This document shows positions 22,535 to 33,147 of a stretch of DNA of 64,000 nt, in pieces. The notes beneath the pieces are model-generated. The model saw nothing but the letters and a program-made list of their open reading frames with translations, made no database searches and was not told where the DNA came from. This DNA is from Pinus tabuliformis. Lineage: Eukaryota; Streptophyta; Pinopsida; Pinales; Pinaceae. Made by a program: the position numbers and the translations under genes. Positions within the stretch are counted from its first letter, which is position 1. Every line of letters starts with the position of its first letter. The stretch spans positions 115,700,989 through 115,764,988 of the forward strand of contig CM062815.1 of NCBI GenBank assembly GCA_031772625.1, read 5' to 3'.

Positions 22535-23509
22535 TTGATAATGATGGCAACATTTCTTGAGTTTACCAGTCAAGGAAACCCCTTTGACAAGAATCCTAGT
22601 CCTTTTCCTTCTTTTGGAAATATTGGTGCTCGTTATATGGTGACGTTGGCCCTTCCTAGATTGACCATTGGTCTACCAGTTTGGTTATTTTCGACCTCGA
22701 TGATTCCGAGTGTCCAAAATGCTTTTCAACCAAGTTCTCCTCCACCTGAACAACATCAACCTCATGTTGATCCTAAATTTGACCCCTTGCCTTCTTCGCC
22801 TATTTCTTCACCCTATTCTTCCTCGTTGCCTGACGAAAGTCTAGATTCTAGTAACCAGGAAGCTAAGAACAAGAAGAAGAGGACCAAGAAGAAGAAGCAA
22901 AATAAGCAAAGGGGAAACCAAGTTTTCATTGCTACAAATGCAACTGATGTAGAAAAATCTTCCAACCAGCCCTAGAAAGTAAAATTCCCTTGGATGTTAT
23001 GTAAGGGTGACCACCTTCTTCGAAATTGTCTTGGTATTCCTAAGGTCTTAGAAGTGTGGTCCACAGGTTCACATCGACCTTTTTCATCAACCTCTAGAGT
23101 TCATGTTGGGGACGAACCCTCAACTAGTAACCGTAAAGCTCATGGGAAAAAGGGAAAAGTCAATTTTCCTTGTAAGTTGTGTGAAGGTAATCATCCCATT
23201 CACCTTTGTCCTCTTTTGGATGAAGCTTCCAAAGAGTTGGAAAACCTTCCTGCTTCCCAGCCTCGTCTTCCATTTGGTTATCGAAATATTTCCCCTAATC
23301 CTTCACTAGTTGATCCAGGGATTGATCAAAAGTCATCTTTGGTCAACCCCAATCTCTCTGAAATTGAGTCTCGTGAGTCCATTCTCGACCAACCATTGGT
23401 TGAGAAAGTGATAGACTTGGCTCCACCTTCAGTTAATCATTCCTCTCCGATAGAGAGTGAACCTCTTACTTCTCAAGTTCTTCTGGTTTCTTCAGTTTTG
23501 AATGAATGA
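22535..23509 (+). pseudogene. D gag-like protein with a CCHC knuckle
   Basis: Two + frames in the same register, separated by one stop at 22973-22975. The first (146 aa) has an N-terminal region, a Pro/Ser-rich linker and a Lys-rich block near residue 115 (KNKKKRTKKKKQNKQRG). The second carries two knuckle-like clusters, CKGDHLLRNCLG (the first Cys pair is incomplete) and CKLCEGNHPIHLCP, followed by a charged low-complexity tail. A Lys-rich patch plus CCHC knuckles fits an RNA-binding gag. I do not see a capsid-like domain, and the true N-terminus is uncertain. It is followed by the protease-like part. Confidence 0.6.
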
Positions 23510-24250
23510 GAGGGAAATCCTCCCATTCCCAAAGTACATGAGAGAAGTTCTCATGTTCCTATAGAGAAATAGGGCTGCTCTCACATTCCTAAGACACCCC
23601 CTCCAAGTAGTTTGGTCACTTCTTTTAATTGGAGCCGACTGGAAGGATATCGTCTTCCGCCTTATGTGCCTTTCCAGATTACAGTACATATTTATAATTT
23701 GGTCATACCGAGCACAATCATAGATGAGGATGCGCCTGTTAGTATTTTGCCTTCAACTACTTGATAAGATTTAGGTTCTTCTAAGCTTGTCCCCATCACC
23801 CAAAATTTGTTAGCTTTTAACAGAGGAACCAGTCAATCATTAGGGATCCTTCCTAAGTTGCCTATTACTTTGGAAGGAAAGATTGTCTATATAGACATGA
23901 TAGTTGTCTAGGGCCTTTTAGATTTTAATCTACTTCTTGGTTGTGACTATGTTTACGTCATGGGGGATCTTGTTTATTCTCTCTTTCAAGTGATTTGTTT
24001 TCCACATGAAGGAAGCATTGTAATCATTGATCATATTACATTCATTGGTCCTGAATCAACTCCAAATCAACCATCATCCCTAAGTGGTTCTTATGTGCAA
24101 GCGGTATCACCCCCGCCATAGGTTAATTACGTGGCCACTTGTTCCATGCCCACATCTACTGATGATCTAGTGGGTGATATCGTACACCATGTATTGGGGG
24201 CATTGGAGCCCGATTTTTCATTTGGAACCTTGGACATGTATCCCTTCTAG
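23510..24250 (+). pseudogene. D retropepsin-like domain, decayed
   Basis: The same frame, with stops near 23507, 23570, 23762 and 23911. It reads SFNWSRLEGYRLPPYVPFQI, VIPSTIIDEDAPVSILPSTT, a GILPKLPITLEGK segment, LLDFNLLLGCDYVYVMG and LFQVICFPHEG. Order and spacing resemble an aspartic protease, with IDEDAPVSIL in place of D-S/T-G-A-x-x-x-L and LLGCDY near the C-terminal strand. This is an inference from pattern. The active-site Gly is replaced, so activity is doubtful even in an intact copy. No RT follows. Confidence 0.5.
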
Positions 24251-24309
24251 ATTGTTTTTCTCCCGTCTGATGAGAACCTCTTGGAAGCCATGGCCTCTTT
24301 TGGGTTGTG

Positions 24310-25040
24310 ATAAAGGGATGGAGTAGAGTTCCTTGTCTTGTGCCAAGCTCCTTAAGAAATGAAACAAGGGATATGCGGATAGTTATTTCACTATGTCGAC
24401 CTCGTTAAAAAATGAAACAAGGACTATGAGGACAATTATTTTACTATGTCAACCTTGTTAAAAAATGAAATAGGTTATGAGGATAGTTCTTTTACTATGT
24501 CAACCACGTTAAAAAATGAAATAAGTTGTGAGCATGGTTCCTTTACTTGTGTCAAGCTCGGTAACAAATGAAACACGGTGTCATGGGCATGGTTTTTTTC
24601 CTGTTTCAAGCTCGTTAAAAAATGAAACAAATCCCCTTCCAATTCAAGTCTTTGATTAGATCTCGTAAAATCTTAGTCAAGTCTTTCACTTGATCTCATA
24701 AGTGAACCTTCATTCCATCTACCTGTTAGTAACGAGTGGTCTACTTAGGTGAATGAAATGAAGCTTGGGGGGCATGTACCTCAAATTGAGTCATTATGTT
24801 GGGGGCATGCAAAATTGTCTCAAGCATAGTTTATTTTTGCTTCAAGCTTGTGTAAAAATGAAACCAAGTCTCAAGCATAGTTTGTCTCTGTTTCAATCTT
24901 ATGTAAAAATGAAACCGAATCCAAGCATAGTTTTTCCCATGTTTCAAGCTTGTGAAAAAAAATGAAACCATCCTCAAGTATACTCAAGCATAGTTTCCCA
25001 TGTTTCAATATTGTGTAAAAATGAAACCATTCCCACTTTA
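24310..25040 (+). repeat. Diverged tandem repeat of ~51-60 bp units
   Basis: About ten imperfect units, each with an AAAAATGAAAC core preceded by CAAGCTYGTT or CAACCTTGTT and followed by a T-rich stretch with CATAGTTT or GATAGTT. The early spacing is about 51-53 bases. The array is interrupted near 24640-24800. Confidence 0.75.
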
Positions 25041-26808
25041 CATCTCTTGATTGTTGTTTTTATCAGCCGATTTTTGCCAAATGGGCCTTGGTTTTTCATT
25101 CCAACATCACCATCGCTTTGGTTGATCATATGCTTTCAATTGGTTGCTTTACCCTTCCCTGGGAAACATCTGCAATGAGTGGTATTATTAGCCATCCTCT
25201 TGACCTTTACATGTTTGGAGCAGTTCCATCATGACCCGAACCAGTTGCCATCCTTTTATACCACTCGTTTCTCCAGGAGGAATCGTCGTTAAGCTCTTTT
25301 CTGACTCTTGAAATATGAAAATATCGTCGAGTAATTGTCGCCTTAGTATACGTTTACCCCTTTTCGAGCTAAGATTGAATATTTAGGAAAAAGGTACACC
25401 TTGGTTGACATGGTTAAGAGGTCCTCTCGATTTCTACCTTTTCGGGTTCGAGGGACAAATTAAGAAAAGGGACATACTAGAGTTTTCTTTTTCATCTCTT
25501 TTTAAAACTCTCTAAATATGAAAAAGATACCGAGTTATCCTTTCATCGGTCTTGTTAAAAATGTTTACAACGAAATACTTGTCACCATGATGAGACCAAG
25601 TTTCTCCTTCGTAGGGCTCGTAAAATTTACTAGGATGGATTCATTTGAAGAATGAACTTATATGACAAACATATGTTATCCCCTTCAAGCTTGTGATTAA
25701 AAATAATTAAGGTACTCACTAGAAATAGTGGGGAAAAATGAAAGTGAAACATCCCTTGTATAGGCAACATGTCGCTCTTGAACATGACACTTATATGTTT
25801 CTCGTGTCGGGTTTGGGATATCCTCACTCAGTCACTTGTCTTTCCGGGTTTGGGTGATCCATTTTGCCTCTCATCTGACTATTCCATTTCGTCATCATGA
25901 CCCTTTATCTTATGTTGATTCAAATGTTGCCACACTCCAGAAACGTGTCGCCGATGTTCAAGAGAAGTCCTATCTACGGTTTATTACCTATACATTGTCT
26001 GGCCCTTTGATATAGTCTTGGATCATATTCATTCATTCAACTTTATTTCTTATTCTGTGTCGATGATGGGGGAATCATTATGGCCCTCCTTCAACGGGTC
26101 ACTTCCTGTTGACTTCAGCTCACTATCCAAGAAGATGATTTAAAGACTCCTTTTTAGTACCTTAAATCTTACATGCCTTAATGGAAAGTTCTTCGCATCT
26201 GATGACAAGTTTCCATCATTGGCCTTTGATTGGATGATTCCAGGAGTGTTTGACTTCAGCTTCATATTCACATTCACATATTGTACTTGTGTACCTTGAG
26301 ATCCATTGACATTACTCGTGGTTTCTCTCATGCATGTTAACGATCCACATCATTGCGCGGTAATCAGGTGGTTTTCTAGCATGTTTGACTTCGACACATT
26401 CATTCGCATGTTAGAATTCGTACGTTGATCAGGTTGGGATGGAACACAAGACCCTAAGTTTTGTCTGATATAACTCAGGTTGTGGGGAGTTATATATTAT
26501 TCATGATTCTACGCATGTGTTCTTCTATACGGATGGTTGTGACCATACCATGGGACTTTTTATTTATGATGATCCTTCTATATTAGCTAGTTGCATCTAT
26601 ACCTTGTGTTAGGGTCCTATAATTTATAGTCTCTCAAGGTAATTGAGTATTGTATCTCAAGAATCTTATTTTGTAAATACTTGTCAATTTTCCAATGATT
26701 TCCAAATAAAAGAAAAATAATTAAAAAACTAAAAGAGGGTATAAATAAGAAAGAAAAGATAAAAACTAAAAATATTGAGAAAATAAGAAAAGACTAAGCC
26801 CCACCAAT
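25041..26808. other. D internal spacer without a gene
   Basis: AT-rich with no ORF of interest and no recognised domain on either strand. A 30-base segment near 26523 recurs at 37456 close to the 3' LTR. Confidence 0.5.
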
Positions 26809-27301
26809 GTTGGGTTGTGTTATATTCTTTCCATGACTAGCCCACGTAGTTTACGGGGGGGTTAGAGGGGGGGCAGAGCTCCCCCTTCGTTGCGTCGACT
26901 ATGCAACGGGGAGGTCACAAGGGGGTGGTAGACCCCCCTGTACGAGGGGTTTGAGGGGGGCAGTTAGCCCCCCTCTACGAGGTCCGAGGCAGCGCCCCGG
27001 GGAATTTTTTTGGACCCTATATTAGGTTGGGCGAACCTACCTATGGTTTTGTGCATGGTTTTCGCACATGTTTTTTGACGCGATGGTTTTTGTTCCATGG
27101 TATTGGATGCTTTGGCATGTATAAATATGTATTGTAACATTGAAAGGAATATAATGAAAAATCAAGCTAGTAGTCCCGGTTTTGGGATCCAGGGGAAAAT
27201 CTATGTGTATATGTGTTTTATGTGTTATGCTCTCGCATTGATTATTGTCTGTGTTTTAGAATTCGTATGCAGGTAATTTATGTACGAGGTTAAAACCTAC
27301 A
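26809..27301 (+). repeat. C2 5' LTR with G/C runs
   Basis: 493 bp. G-runs of 4 to 7 bases alternate with C-runs at 26855-27000, in inverted arrangement. TATAAATA lies at 27120-27127. Confidence 0.93.
27120..27127 (+). promoter_or_regulatory. TATA box of the C2 5' LTR
   Basis: TATAAATA, conserved at 31703-31710 in the 3' LTR. Confidence 0.65.
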
Positions 27302-27303
27302 TT

Positions 27304-27314
27304 TGGTATCATAG
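27304..27314 (+). other. C2 primer-binding site
   Basis: TGGTATCATAG, an initiator-Met type site with one change, two bases after the LTR end. Confidence 0.8.
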
Positions 27315-27423
27315 TTGTTTTGGCTTCAAGGGGACGCATTTATTGCTGAGGGGTTTCGCTCGGGCCTATGGTAGACCCTTTTTAGTGGGAGATTTGCAGG
27401 GTCAATTCTGGTGGTGAAAGAAG

Positions 27424-27737
27424 ATGGAAAGCAGTGCAAAGATAGAGATCGATAAATTTAATGGTCATAGTTTTGAGTTGTGGAAACTCAAGATGGAGGA
27501 TCTGTTGGTGGATAAAGATTAGTGGATCGTGGTAGATATGGGTACTAAACCAACGGGAGTGTCTGATGAAGAATGGAAGAAGTTGGATCGGAAGGCAAAC
27601 GCACAATACAATTGTGTGTCTCAGATTCAGTATTGCTGAATGTATCAGGGGAAGCTACGGCGAAGGCTTTGTGGTACAAGTTAGGGACATTGTACCAATC
27701 TAAGTCTCTGGTGAATAAATAGTTCCTACGAAAAAAA
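27424..27737 (+). pseudogene. C2 gag N-terminus, frameshifted
   Basis: Starts at the ATG at 27424 (MESSAKIEIDKFNGHSFELW), the standard copia gag start. An in-frame stop lies at 27520, a frameshift near 27605 and another stop just before 27723. After the shift the reading SDSVLLNVSGEATAKALWYK leads into the long frame from 27738. With these three lesions repaired it would be one polyprotein. Confidence 0.85.
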
Positions 27738-28934
27738 TTGTATAACCTGAGGATGAAAGATGGAGACTCGGTGACAGAACATCTGAACACATTTAATACA
27801 GTATTAATTCATTTATTATCTATTGATATTAAAATTTCAGATGAAGATAAGTATATCAGTTTGTTGTGTTCTCTACCAGATTCACGGGATAGTATGGTTA
27901 TTGCAATAGGTAGCAATGCAACTGCCTTGCAGTTTGATGAAATAGTCTCATCCTTGCTGACGGAGGAGATGAGACGGAAAAATATGGAGAGCCAGAATGG
28001 TGATGCCTTGTCTATACGAGGACGGTCCTGGAACAGAAACAAAAATAAGTCATCAAGTGGGAGATCTAAATCTAGAGGGAGATCTAAATCTCCAGGAAAA
28101 CCTGTAAAGGTGGTGTGCTGGAAATGCGGAAAGGAAGGGCACTACAAAAGGGATTGTAAATCAAAATCTCCTGACAAACGAAAGGTATATAGTGATGCTC
28201 CTTCTGCAAAGGCAAAAACCACTTCAGATGAAGGTAGGGATGTATATTTGGCTTCTTCAAGTACACATATCGATCATGAGGCATGGTTGATTGACTCAGG
28301 TGCATCCTTTCACTTCACTCCCCATAGAGAGTGGTTCTACGAGTATGAGAAATATGATGGTGGTGATGATAGGAAGGCTAGAATCGTTGGTCGCGGAAAA
28401 CTAAAGTTGAAGTTACAAGGTGGAAGGGTTAGAACACTTCCGGGTGTTTTTCATATTCATGCATTGGCTAGAAATAAGATTTATGTAAGCAAGCTGGATG
28501 ATGCAAGTGTAAAAACAATGTTCGAGAACGATACCTGCAAGATGATTCGGGGAGCACTGGTATTGATGCGGGGAGTTCGAATTGGAAATCTGTACAAGCT
28601 GCAAGGTAGCATTGTTGTTGATGGGTTCAACAGTTCTGTGGTTCCTGAAAGTGGAGCAGAAAATCTAGTGGTCTTTGGAGAGAAGACCATGTTGTGGCAT
28701 CAAAGGCTTGGACATATTGGAGAGAAGGGCCTTCGAATACTTCATGGTAAAAGTATGGTAGAAGGTATGAGTAATAGCTCTCTAGATTTTGATTTCTGTG
28801 AAAATTGTGTATATGGGAAGCAGAATCGAGTGAGTTTCCCCTCTAGTGGTAAGAGGGAAAAACATATATTAGAGGTTGTGCACAATGATGTGTTTGGACC
28901 TGTGAAGGTTCCATTACTGGGTAATTTTGTGTAA
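27738..28934 (+). CDS. C2 gag C-terminus, protease and integrase N-terminus
   Basis: An open 398-codon frame. Residues 1-85 are gag helices (LRMKDGDSVTEHLNTF, LPDSRDSM). An Arg/Ser-rich stretch precedes a perfect CCHC knuckle at ~128-141 (CWKCGKEGHYKRDC). The protease starts near residue 182 (AWLIDSGASFHFTPHREWF) with an intact D-S-G-A-S site. The GAG-pre-integrase domain is near residue 318 (LWHQRLGHIGEKGL, CENCVYGKQNRVSF), and the frame ends as the integrase core begins (VHNDVFGPVKV). The stop at 28932 is followed in frame by YVSFIDDFSRNTW, so the polyprotein was longer. The protein belongs to a Tnt1/SIRE-like copia lineage by pattern. Confidence 0.9.
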   Translation: MYNLRMKDGDSVTEHLNTFNTVLIHLLSIDIKISDEDKYISLLCSLPDSRDSMVIAIGSNATALQFDEIVSSLLTEEMRRKNMESQNGDALSIRGRSWNRNKNKSSSGRSKSRGRSKSPGKPVKVVCWKCGKEGHYKRDCKSKSPDKRKVYSDAPSAKAKTTSDEGRDVYLASSSTHIDHEAWLIDSGASFHFTPHREWFYEYEKYDGGDDRKARIVGRGKLKLKLQGGRVRTLPGVFHIHALARNKIYVSKLDDASVKTMFENDTCKMIRGALVLMRGVRIGNLYKLQGSIVVDGFNSSVVPESGAENLVVFGEKTMLWHQRLGHIGEKGLRILHGKSMVEGMSNSSLDFDFCENCVYGKQNRVSFPSSGKREKHILEVVHNDVFGPVKVPLLGNFV

Positions 28935-29661
28935 TATGTATCATTTATAGATGACTTCTCAAGGAATACATGGATATATTTCCTTAAGAAGAAATCTTGA
29001 AGTCTTTGATAGGTTTAAAGAATTTAAGGCTCTGGTGGAAAACCAAACAAAGAATAACATAAAGGTGTTGAGGTCAAATAACGGTGGAGAGTTTTGTAGC
29101 AAGGAATTTGAAGAATTATATAAGAAATGCGGTATAGCACGGCAGAATACTACTCCATACACACATGAGAAAAATGGAGTTGCAGAAATAATGAACAAGA
29201 TGTTGATGGAAAGGGCGAGAAGCATGATCAGTGGTGTCGAGTTAGGACAGGAATTCTAGGTAGAGGCGGTGGAGACAGCATGTTACCTGGTCAACAGATC
29301 ACCTTCATCAACATTGGAGGATAAGACTCCACAAGAGGTATGGACTAGTAAAAAACCCTCTCTTTCACATCTGAGGTTATTTGGATGTGATGCATATGTA
29401 TGTGTTCCAAAGGAAAAAAGAACCAAGTTGGATAGTAAATCTGAAAAGTGCATCTTTATTGGGTATAAAGATGGTTTGAAGGGTTATAAGCTTTGGAACC
29501 TAGTAACAAATAAGGCTGTGTGCAACCAAGATGTGGTGTTCAGAGAGCTGAAATATGTTATTAAAAATGAAGTAAAACCAAAGGAACCTGAGAAGATAGA
29601 GTTTGAGCATAAGGAGGAAGAATCAGACTCTACAGCAGAAGAGGAATCTGGAGATGAATAG
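28935..29661 (+). pseudogene. C2 integrase core and C-terminal part
   Basis: After the 28932 stop and a frame change near 29000, 28951-29259 carries RSNNGGEFCSKEF (the second catalytic Asp is now Asn) and HEKNGVAEIMNKML with the Glu position retained. 29269-29661 continues after a stop at 29257 with PQEVWTSKKPSLSHLRLFGC and KCIFIGYKDGLKGYKLW, then an acidic hinge (EEESDSTAEEESGDE). Integrase would insert the cDNA. The Asp to Asn change and the stops inactivate it. Confidence 0.88.
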
Positions 29662-30779
29662 CCACAAACTTAGGGTGTTATAAGATCGATTCAAGAAAGA
29701 AGGTAACTAGAAAGGTATAGTCCATCTTCATTCTGTTCAAATTTTGCTTTATCTATTATTGATGGTGATCCTAGAACTGTGAAGGAAGCAGTAGATTCAG
29801 AGGATGGCAAACTCTGGAAAGAGGCCATGGTTGATGAATGGCATCTTTGCACAAAAATGAAGCTTGGTATCTGGTGGAGTTGTTGGCTAGAAGGAAACCC
29901 ATTGGCAGCAAATCGGTTTTCAAGAAGAAGACAAATGCAGAAGGAAAGGTGGAGAAATACAAAGCTCGGTTGGTAGTAAAAGGTTATTCCCAGGTGTCGA
30001 GAATTGATTTTGGTGATATTTTTTCTCCTGTTTCCAAGATAGCTTCTATTAGATTACTTTTATCTATTGTTGTTGCTTTTGATTTTGACGTAAAACAGAT
30101 GGATGTGAAGACAACATTTCTTCATGGGGATCTGGAAGAGGAGATCTACATGAAGCAACTTGAAGGTTTTACGGTGAAGGGTAAGAAAGAACTGGTATGC
30201 AAGTTAAAGAAGTCTTTGTATGGGTTAAAACAGTCACCAAGGATGTGGTATCAGAAATTTGATACATTTATACGGGGACTTGGCTTCACCAGAAGCAAAG
30301 AAGATCATTGTGTGTATTTTAAATTAATTGGTGACTGTGTTATTTATCTGGTCTTGTATGTGGATGATATGTTGCTGGTTGGAAATGACAAAGAAATTAT
30401 CCAAGATTTGAAGATCCAATTGTCCTCCAAATTCAACATGAAAGATCTTGGTGTTGCAAACTATATTTTGGGCATGGAAATTAAAAGAGATCGGGAAAAG
30501 AGGAAGCTCTGGTTAAACCGGAGGAAGTATGTCGAAACAATACTACAGAGGTTTAATATGCAGGATGGTAAACCAATGAAGGTTCTTATTCTTGTAGGTG
30601 TAAAGTTATCTGTTGAACAGTGTCCCAAGACACAAGAAGAGGAAGAGGACATGTCTCGTGTTCCATATGCTAGTGTAGTCGGTAGCCTGATGTATGCAAT
30701 GGTTTGTACTAGACCAGACATTGGACATGCAGTGGGAGTATTGAGCAGGTTTATGTCAAAACTAGGGAAGGAGCACTAG
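29662..30779 (+). pseudogene. C2 reverse transcriptase
   Basis: A short decayed hinge (to 29840) is followed by a frame shift and a long open frame, 29838-30779 (313 codons). It holds GKVEKYKARLVVKGYSQ, FSPVSKIASIRLLLS, QMDVKTTFLHGDLEEEIYM, LKKSLYGLKQSPRMWYQKF and the catalytic YVDDMLLVGN. Downstream it carries MKDLGVANYILGMEI and SVVGSLMYAMVCTRPDI. The Y-V-D-D site is intact. The frame ends at a stop in KLGKEH, where the family usually continues with a Trp (TGG to TAG). It would copy the element RNA inside the gag particle. Confidence 0.92.
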
Positions 30780-31342
30780 ACAGCAGTGAGGTAGGTTTTC
30801 AGGTATTTACGTGGCACTAGTGATTATGGTTTATGATACAAGGAAGACCAGGATTAGACAGAGTTTTGTATATATGTGGCTTTGTTGATGCAGACTGGGC
30901 TAGAGATCTGGATCAGAGAAGATCTACAGGTAAGTATGTGTTTAAACTATTTGGAGGTGCAGTTAGCTGGATGAATAAGAAACAATCTGTAGTGGCATTA
31001 TCAACTACAGAAGCAGAATACATGGTAGTCACTCATGCAAGCAAGGAAAAAGTTTGGTTGCAGAGGTTGTGTTCAAGTATGGGGTTAGTACAGGGAGATA
31101 TAAGGATAGACTGTGACAGCCAAAGTGCAATTTTATTGGCAAAGAACCCTAATTATCATTCAAAGACAAAGCACATTGATGTTCATTATCACTTTGTGAG
31201 GGATATGATAGAAGAAAAAAAGGTGTTGTTGGTAAAGGTGGACACTTTGAAGAATATTGTAGATGCATTCACAAAATTTGTGAGCTCTGAGAAGTTCTCT
31301 TGGTGTAGAGAAACAATGCGTGTTTCAGGGCTGGATAAATGA
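30780..31342 (+). pseudogene. C2 RNase H
   Basis: The frame resumes after the 30777 stop and reads GFVDADWARDLDQRRSTGKY, then AVSWMNKKQSVVALSTTEAE, DCDSQSAILLAKNPNYHSKT and HIDVHYHFVRDMI. The catalytic Asp, Glu and Asp are all present. It ends in TKFVSSEKFSWCRETM and a stop at 31340, the usual copia pol terminus about 45 bases before the polypurine tract and 3' LTR. It removes RNA from the RNA-DNA hybrid. This domain itself is intact. Confidence 0.92.
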
Positions 31343-31388
31343 CTAAGCTCTCCTATGACCCCCTGTGAAAATAAAACAAGTGGGAGAA

Positions 31389-31884
31389 TGTTGGGTTGTG
31401 CTATATTCTTTCAATAACTAGCCCACATAGTTTATGGGGGGGCTAGAGGGGGGGTGGAGCTCCCCCTTCGTTGCACCAACTACATAGTGGGGGGGTCACA
31501 AGGGGGTGGCAGCCCCCCTTGTATGGGGGGTTTGAGGGGGGGCAGTTAGCCCCCCACTACGGGGTCCAGGGTAGCGCCCCAGGGAGAAAATTTTGGACCC
31601 TATATTAGGTTGGGCAAACCTACCTATGGTTTTCTGCATCGTTTTCGCACATGGTTTTGGACGCGATGGTTTTCGGTCCATGGTATTGGATGCTTCAGCA
31701 TGTATAAATATGTATTGTAACATTGAAAGGAATATAATGAAAAATCAAGCTGGCAGTCCCAGTTTTGGAATCCAAGCGAAAATCTCTGTGTATATGTGTT
31801 TTATGTGTTGTGCTCTCGCATTGTTTATTTTATTTGTTTTAGAATTCATATGTAGGTAATTTCTGTACGGGGTTAAAACCTACA
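31389..31884 (+). repeat. C2 3' LTR
   Basis: 496 bp, same structure as the 5' LTR, with G/C runs at 31435-31580 and TATAAATA at 31703-31710. It is preceded by the polypurine tract at about 31378-31388. Confidence 0.93.
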
Positions 31885-32474
31885 ACCAAAAGAAAGAAAA
31901 TTCAAAAAGGAATAATATTGAAAGTGTTGCAAGTCTAAATGCCACTACTCATAGATAGTTTTGCTTCATTACTGAAAAATAAAAGGTTGTGGGCAGCTTG
32001 TTCAAAATGCCACAATCATTAGATTTTAGTTTAATCATACAGTGTAATCATGATTAAACTCCTTTAAATTTCTGTAAATTAAGTTAGAGAATAAATACAT
32101 ACCCAACAGTGTAATCTGGGTAAATCACTAGTTAGCTAGAAAATAACATTGATCCAACTGTATAATTTGGATCGATAGGAGAAATAAGGGATAGGTTAGG
32201 TAGTTTTTCATTTTCTATAAAAAAAAAAAAAAAAAATGGGTTGCTAGTCTAAGTGCACCCTACAGGAAAGAATTAAAAAATGCTAGTTTAGCTAAGGGTA
32301 GCTAGATTGGATTATTTGTAAATATCTGCATATGTAATTTTATTCTAAGTTTTGAGGATAGGATTACAAAAGGGAAAATATGTGCGCTATAGGAATAAAG
32401 TCTTTCATATATTTCAACATTTATCCCTTATCCTAACTTCAAAAAGCAAATATTGAAAGCGCAAGAGGACAAAG
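31885..32474. other. D/X spacer without a gene
   Basis: AT-rich with an A17-type run at about 32219-32236. No coding or RNA feature recognised. Confidence 0.5.
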
Positions 32475-33147
32475 TTTTTGTTTGTTGTATTGAGGTTAAA
32501 GTATAGTAGCATTAAAAGCCTCGATATCTTCTCTCACCTGTCAACCACGGTCCTTATCCTCTTTCAGCTCCCCCTCTCCATTTTGTCTTTACTACCGAGG
32601 GGGTCCGAAAAGTTGTTTCACTTGTCAGGCCCCATCCCCTACGTGTCGCATCCTCGTGATTTCGCACCCCCCCCCACCAAAACCATAAACTTCTCACTAC
32701 CCCCTCCGAAAACCACTTTCCCTCATCCGCTCTACCGCTCCCCACCATGTTTCCTCCACCACTCTCCGCCCACCACATGGCATAATCGTTGGCCTATTAA
32801 ATTCTCTCCCAGCCAAACGATCGTTCGGCATTAAATTAAATTTCTCCTGGGTAACCGTTTAGGCCTAACGGTCTCGTGTCATTTCAATGGGGAAATTCAC
32901 TGCAACCTTTAAACCTTGTTGAACCCATCTCTTTCTTTTATTTATTGCTCATTTTGTCGCTCTCCTGCATTTTATTGTTTTTTCTATTATTTCCAGCTTT
33001 GTACAGCAATCTCTTTCATAGTCTCTTTGCGACTAGATCACAACAGAAACTGACATTTCCTCTTCCTTTCCACATGACAGCCTGTTATTCAACTATGCAC
33101 GGTAATCTCCTCTGTAATTTCATCTTGTTCATAGATTTTTACAGTCA
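32475..33147 (+). repeat. Leader/LTR-like region of X with C/G runs
   Basis: The stretch 32550-32740 shares ordered blocks with 15105-15260 of the G1 3' region: CTTTCAGC-type start, GGGGGTCCGAAAA, TTTCGCACCCCCCCCC and CCCTCYGAAARCCACT. The similarity suggests a related LTR or leader. The ends are not resolved. Confidence 0.5.

Larger units (their letters stand above)
26809..31884 (+). mobile_element. Ty1/copia LTR retrotransposon C2 with perfect target duplication
   Basis: LTRs at 26809-27301 and 31389-31884 begin TGTTGGGTTGTG and end AACCTACA. The 5 bases outside are ACCAA on both sides (26804-26808 and 31885-31889). The primer site is at 27304 and the polypurine tract AAGTGGGAGAA just before 31389. 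The coding region is almost complete with few lesions. It is the best preserved element here and sits inside D. Confidence 0.95.

Noticed and set aside
24310-25040. Possible CRISPR-like repeat array
   Set aside because: Units are diverged, contiguous and of variable length inside an LTR element of a plant genome; it is a minisatellite.
32478-32834. 118-codon + frame and its antisense 74-codon Gly/Trp-rich frame
   Set aside because: Low-complexity translation of C/G-run sequence shared with the G1 3' region, better explained as leader/LTR.
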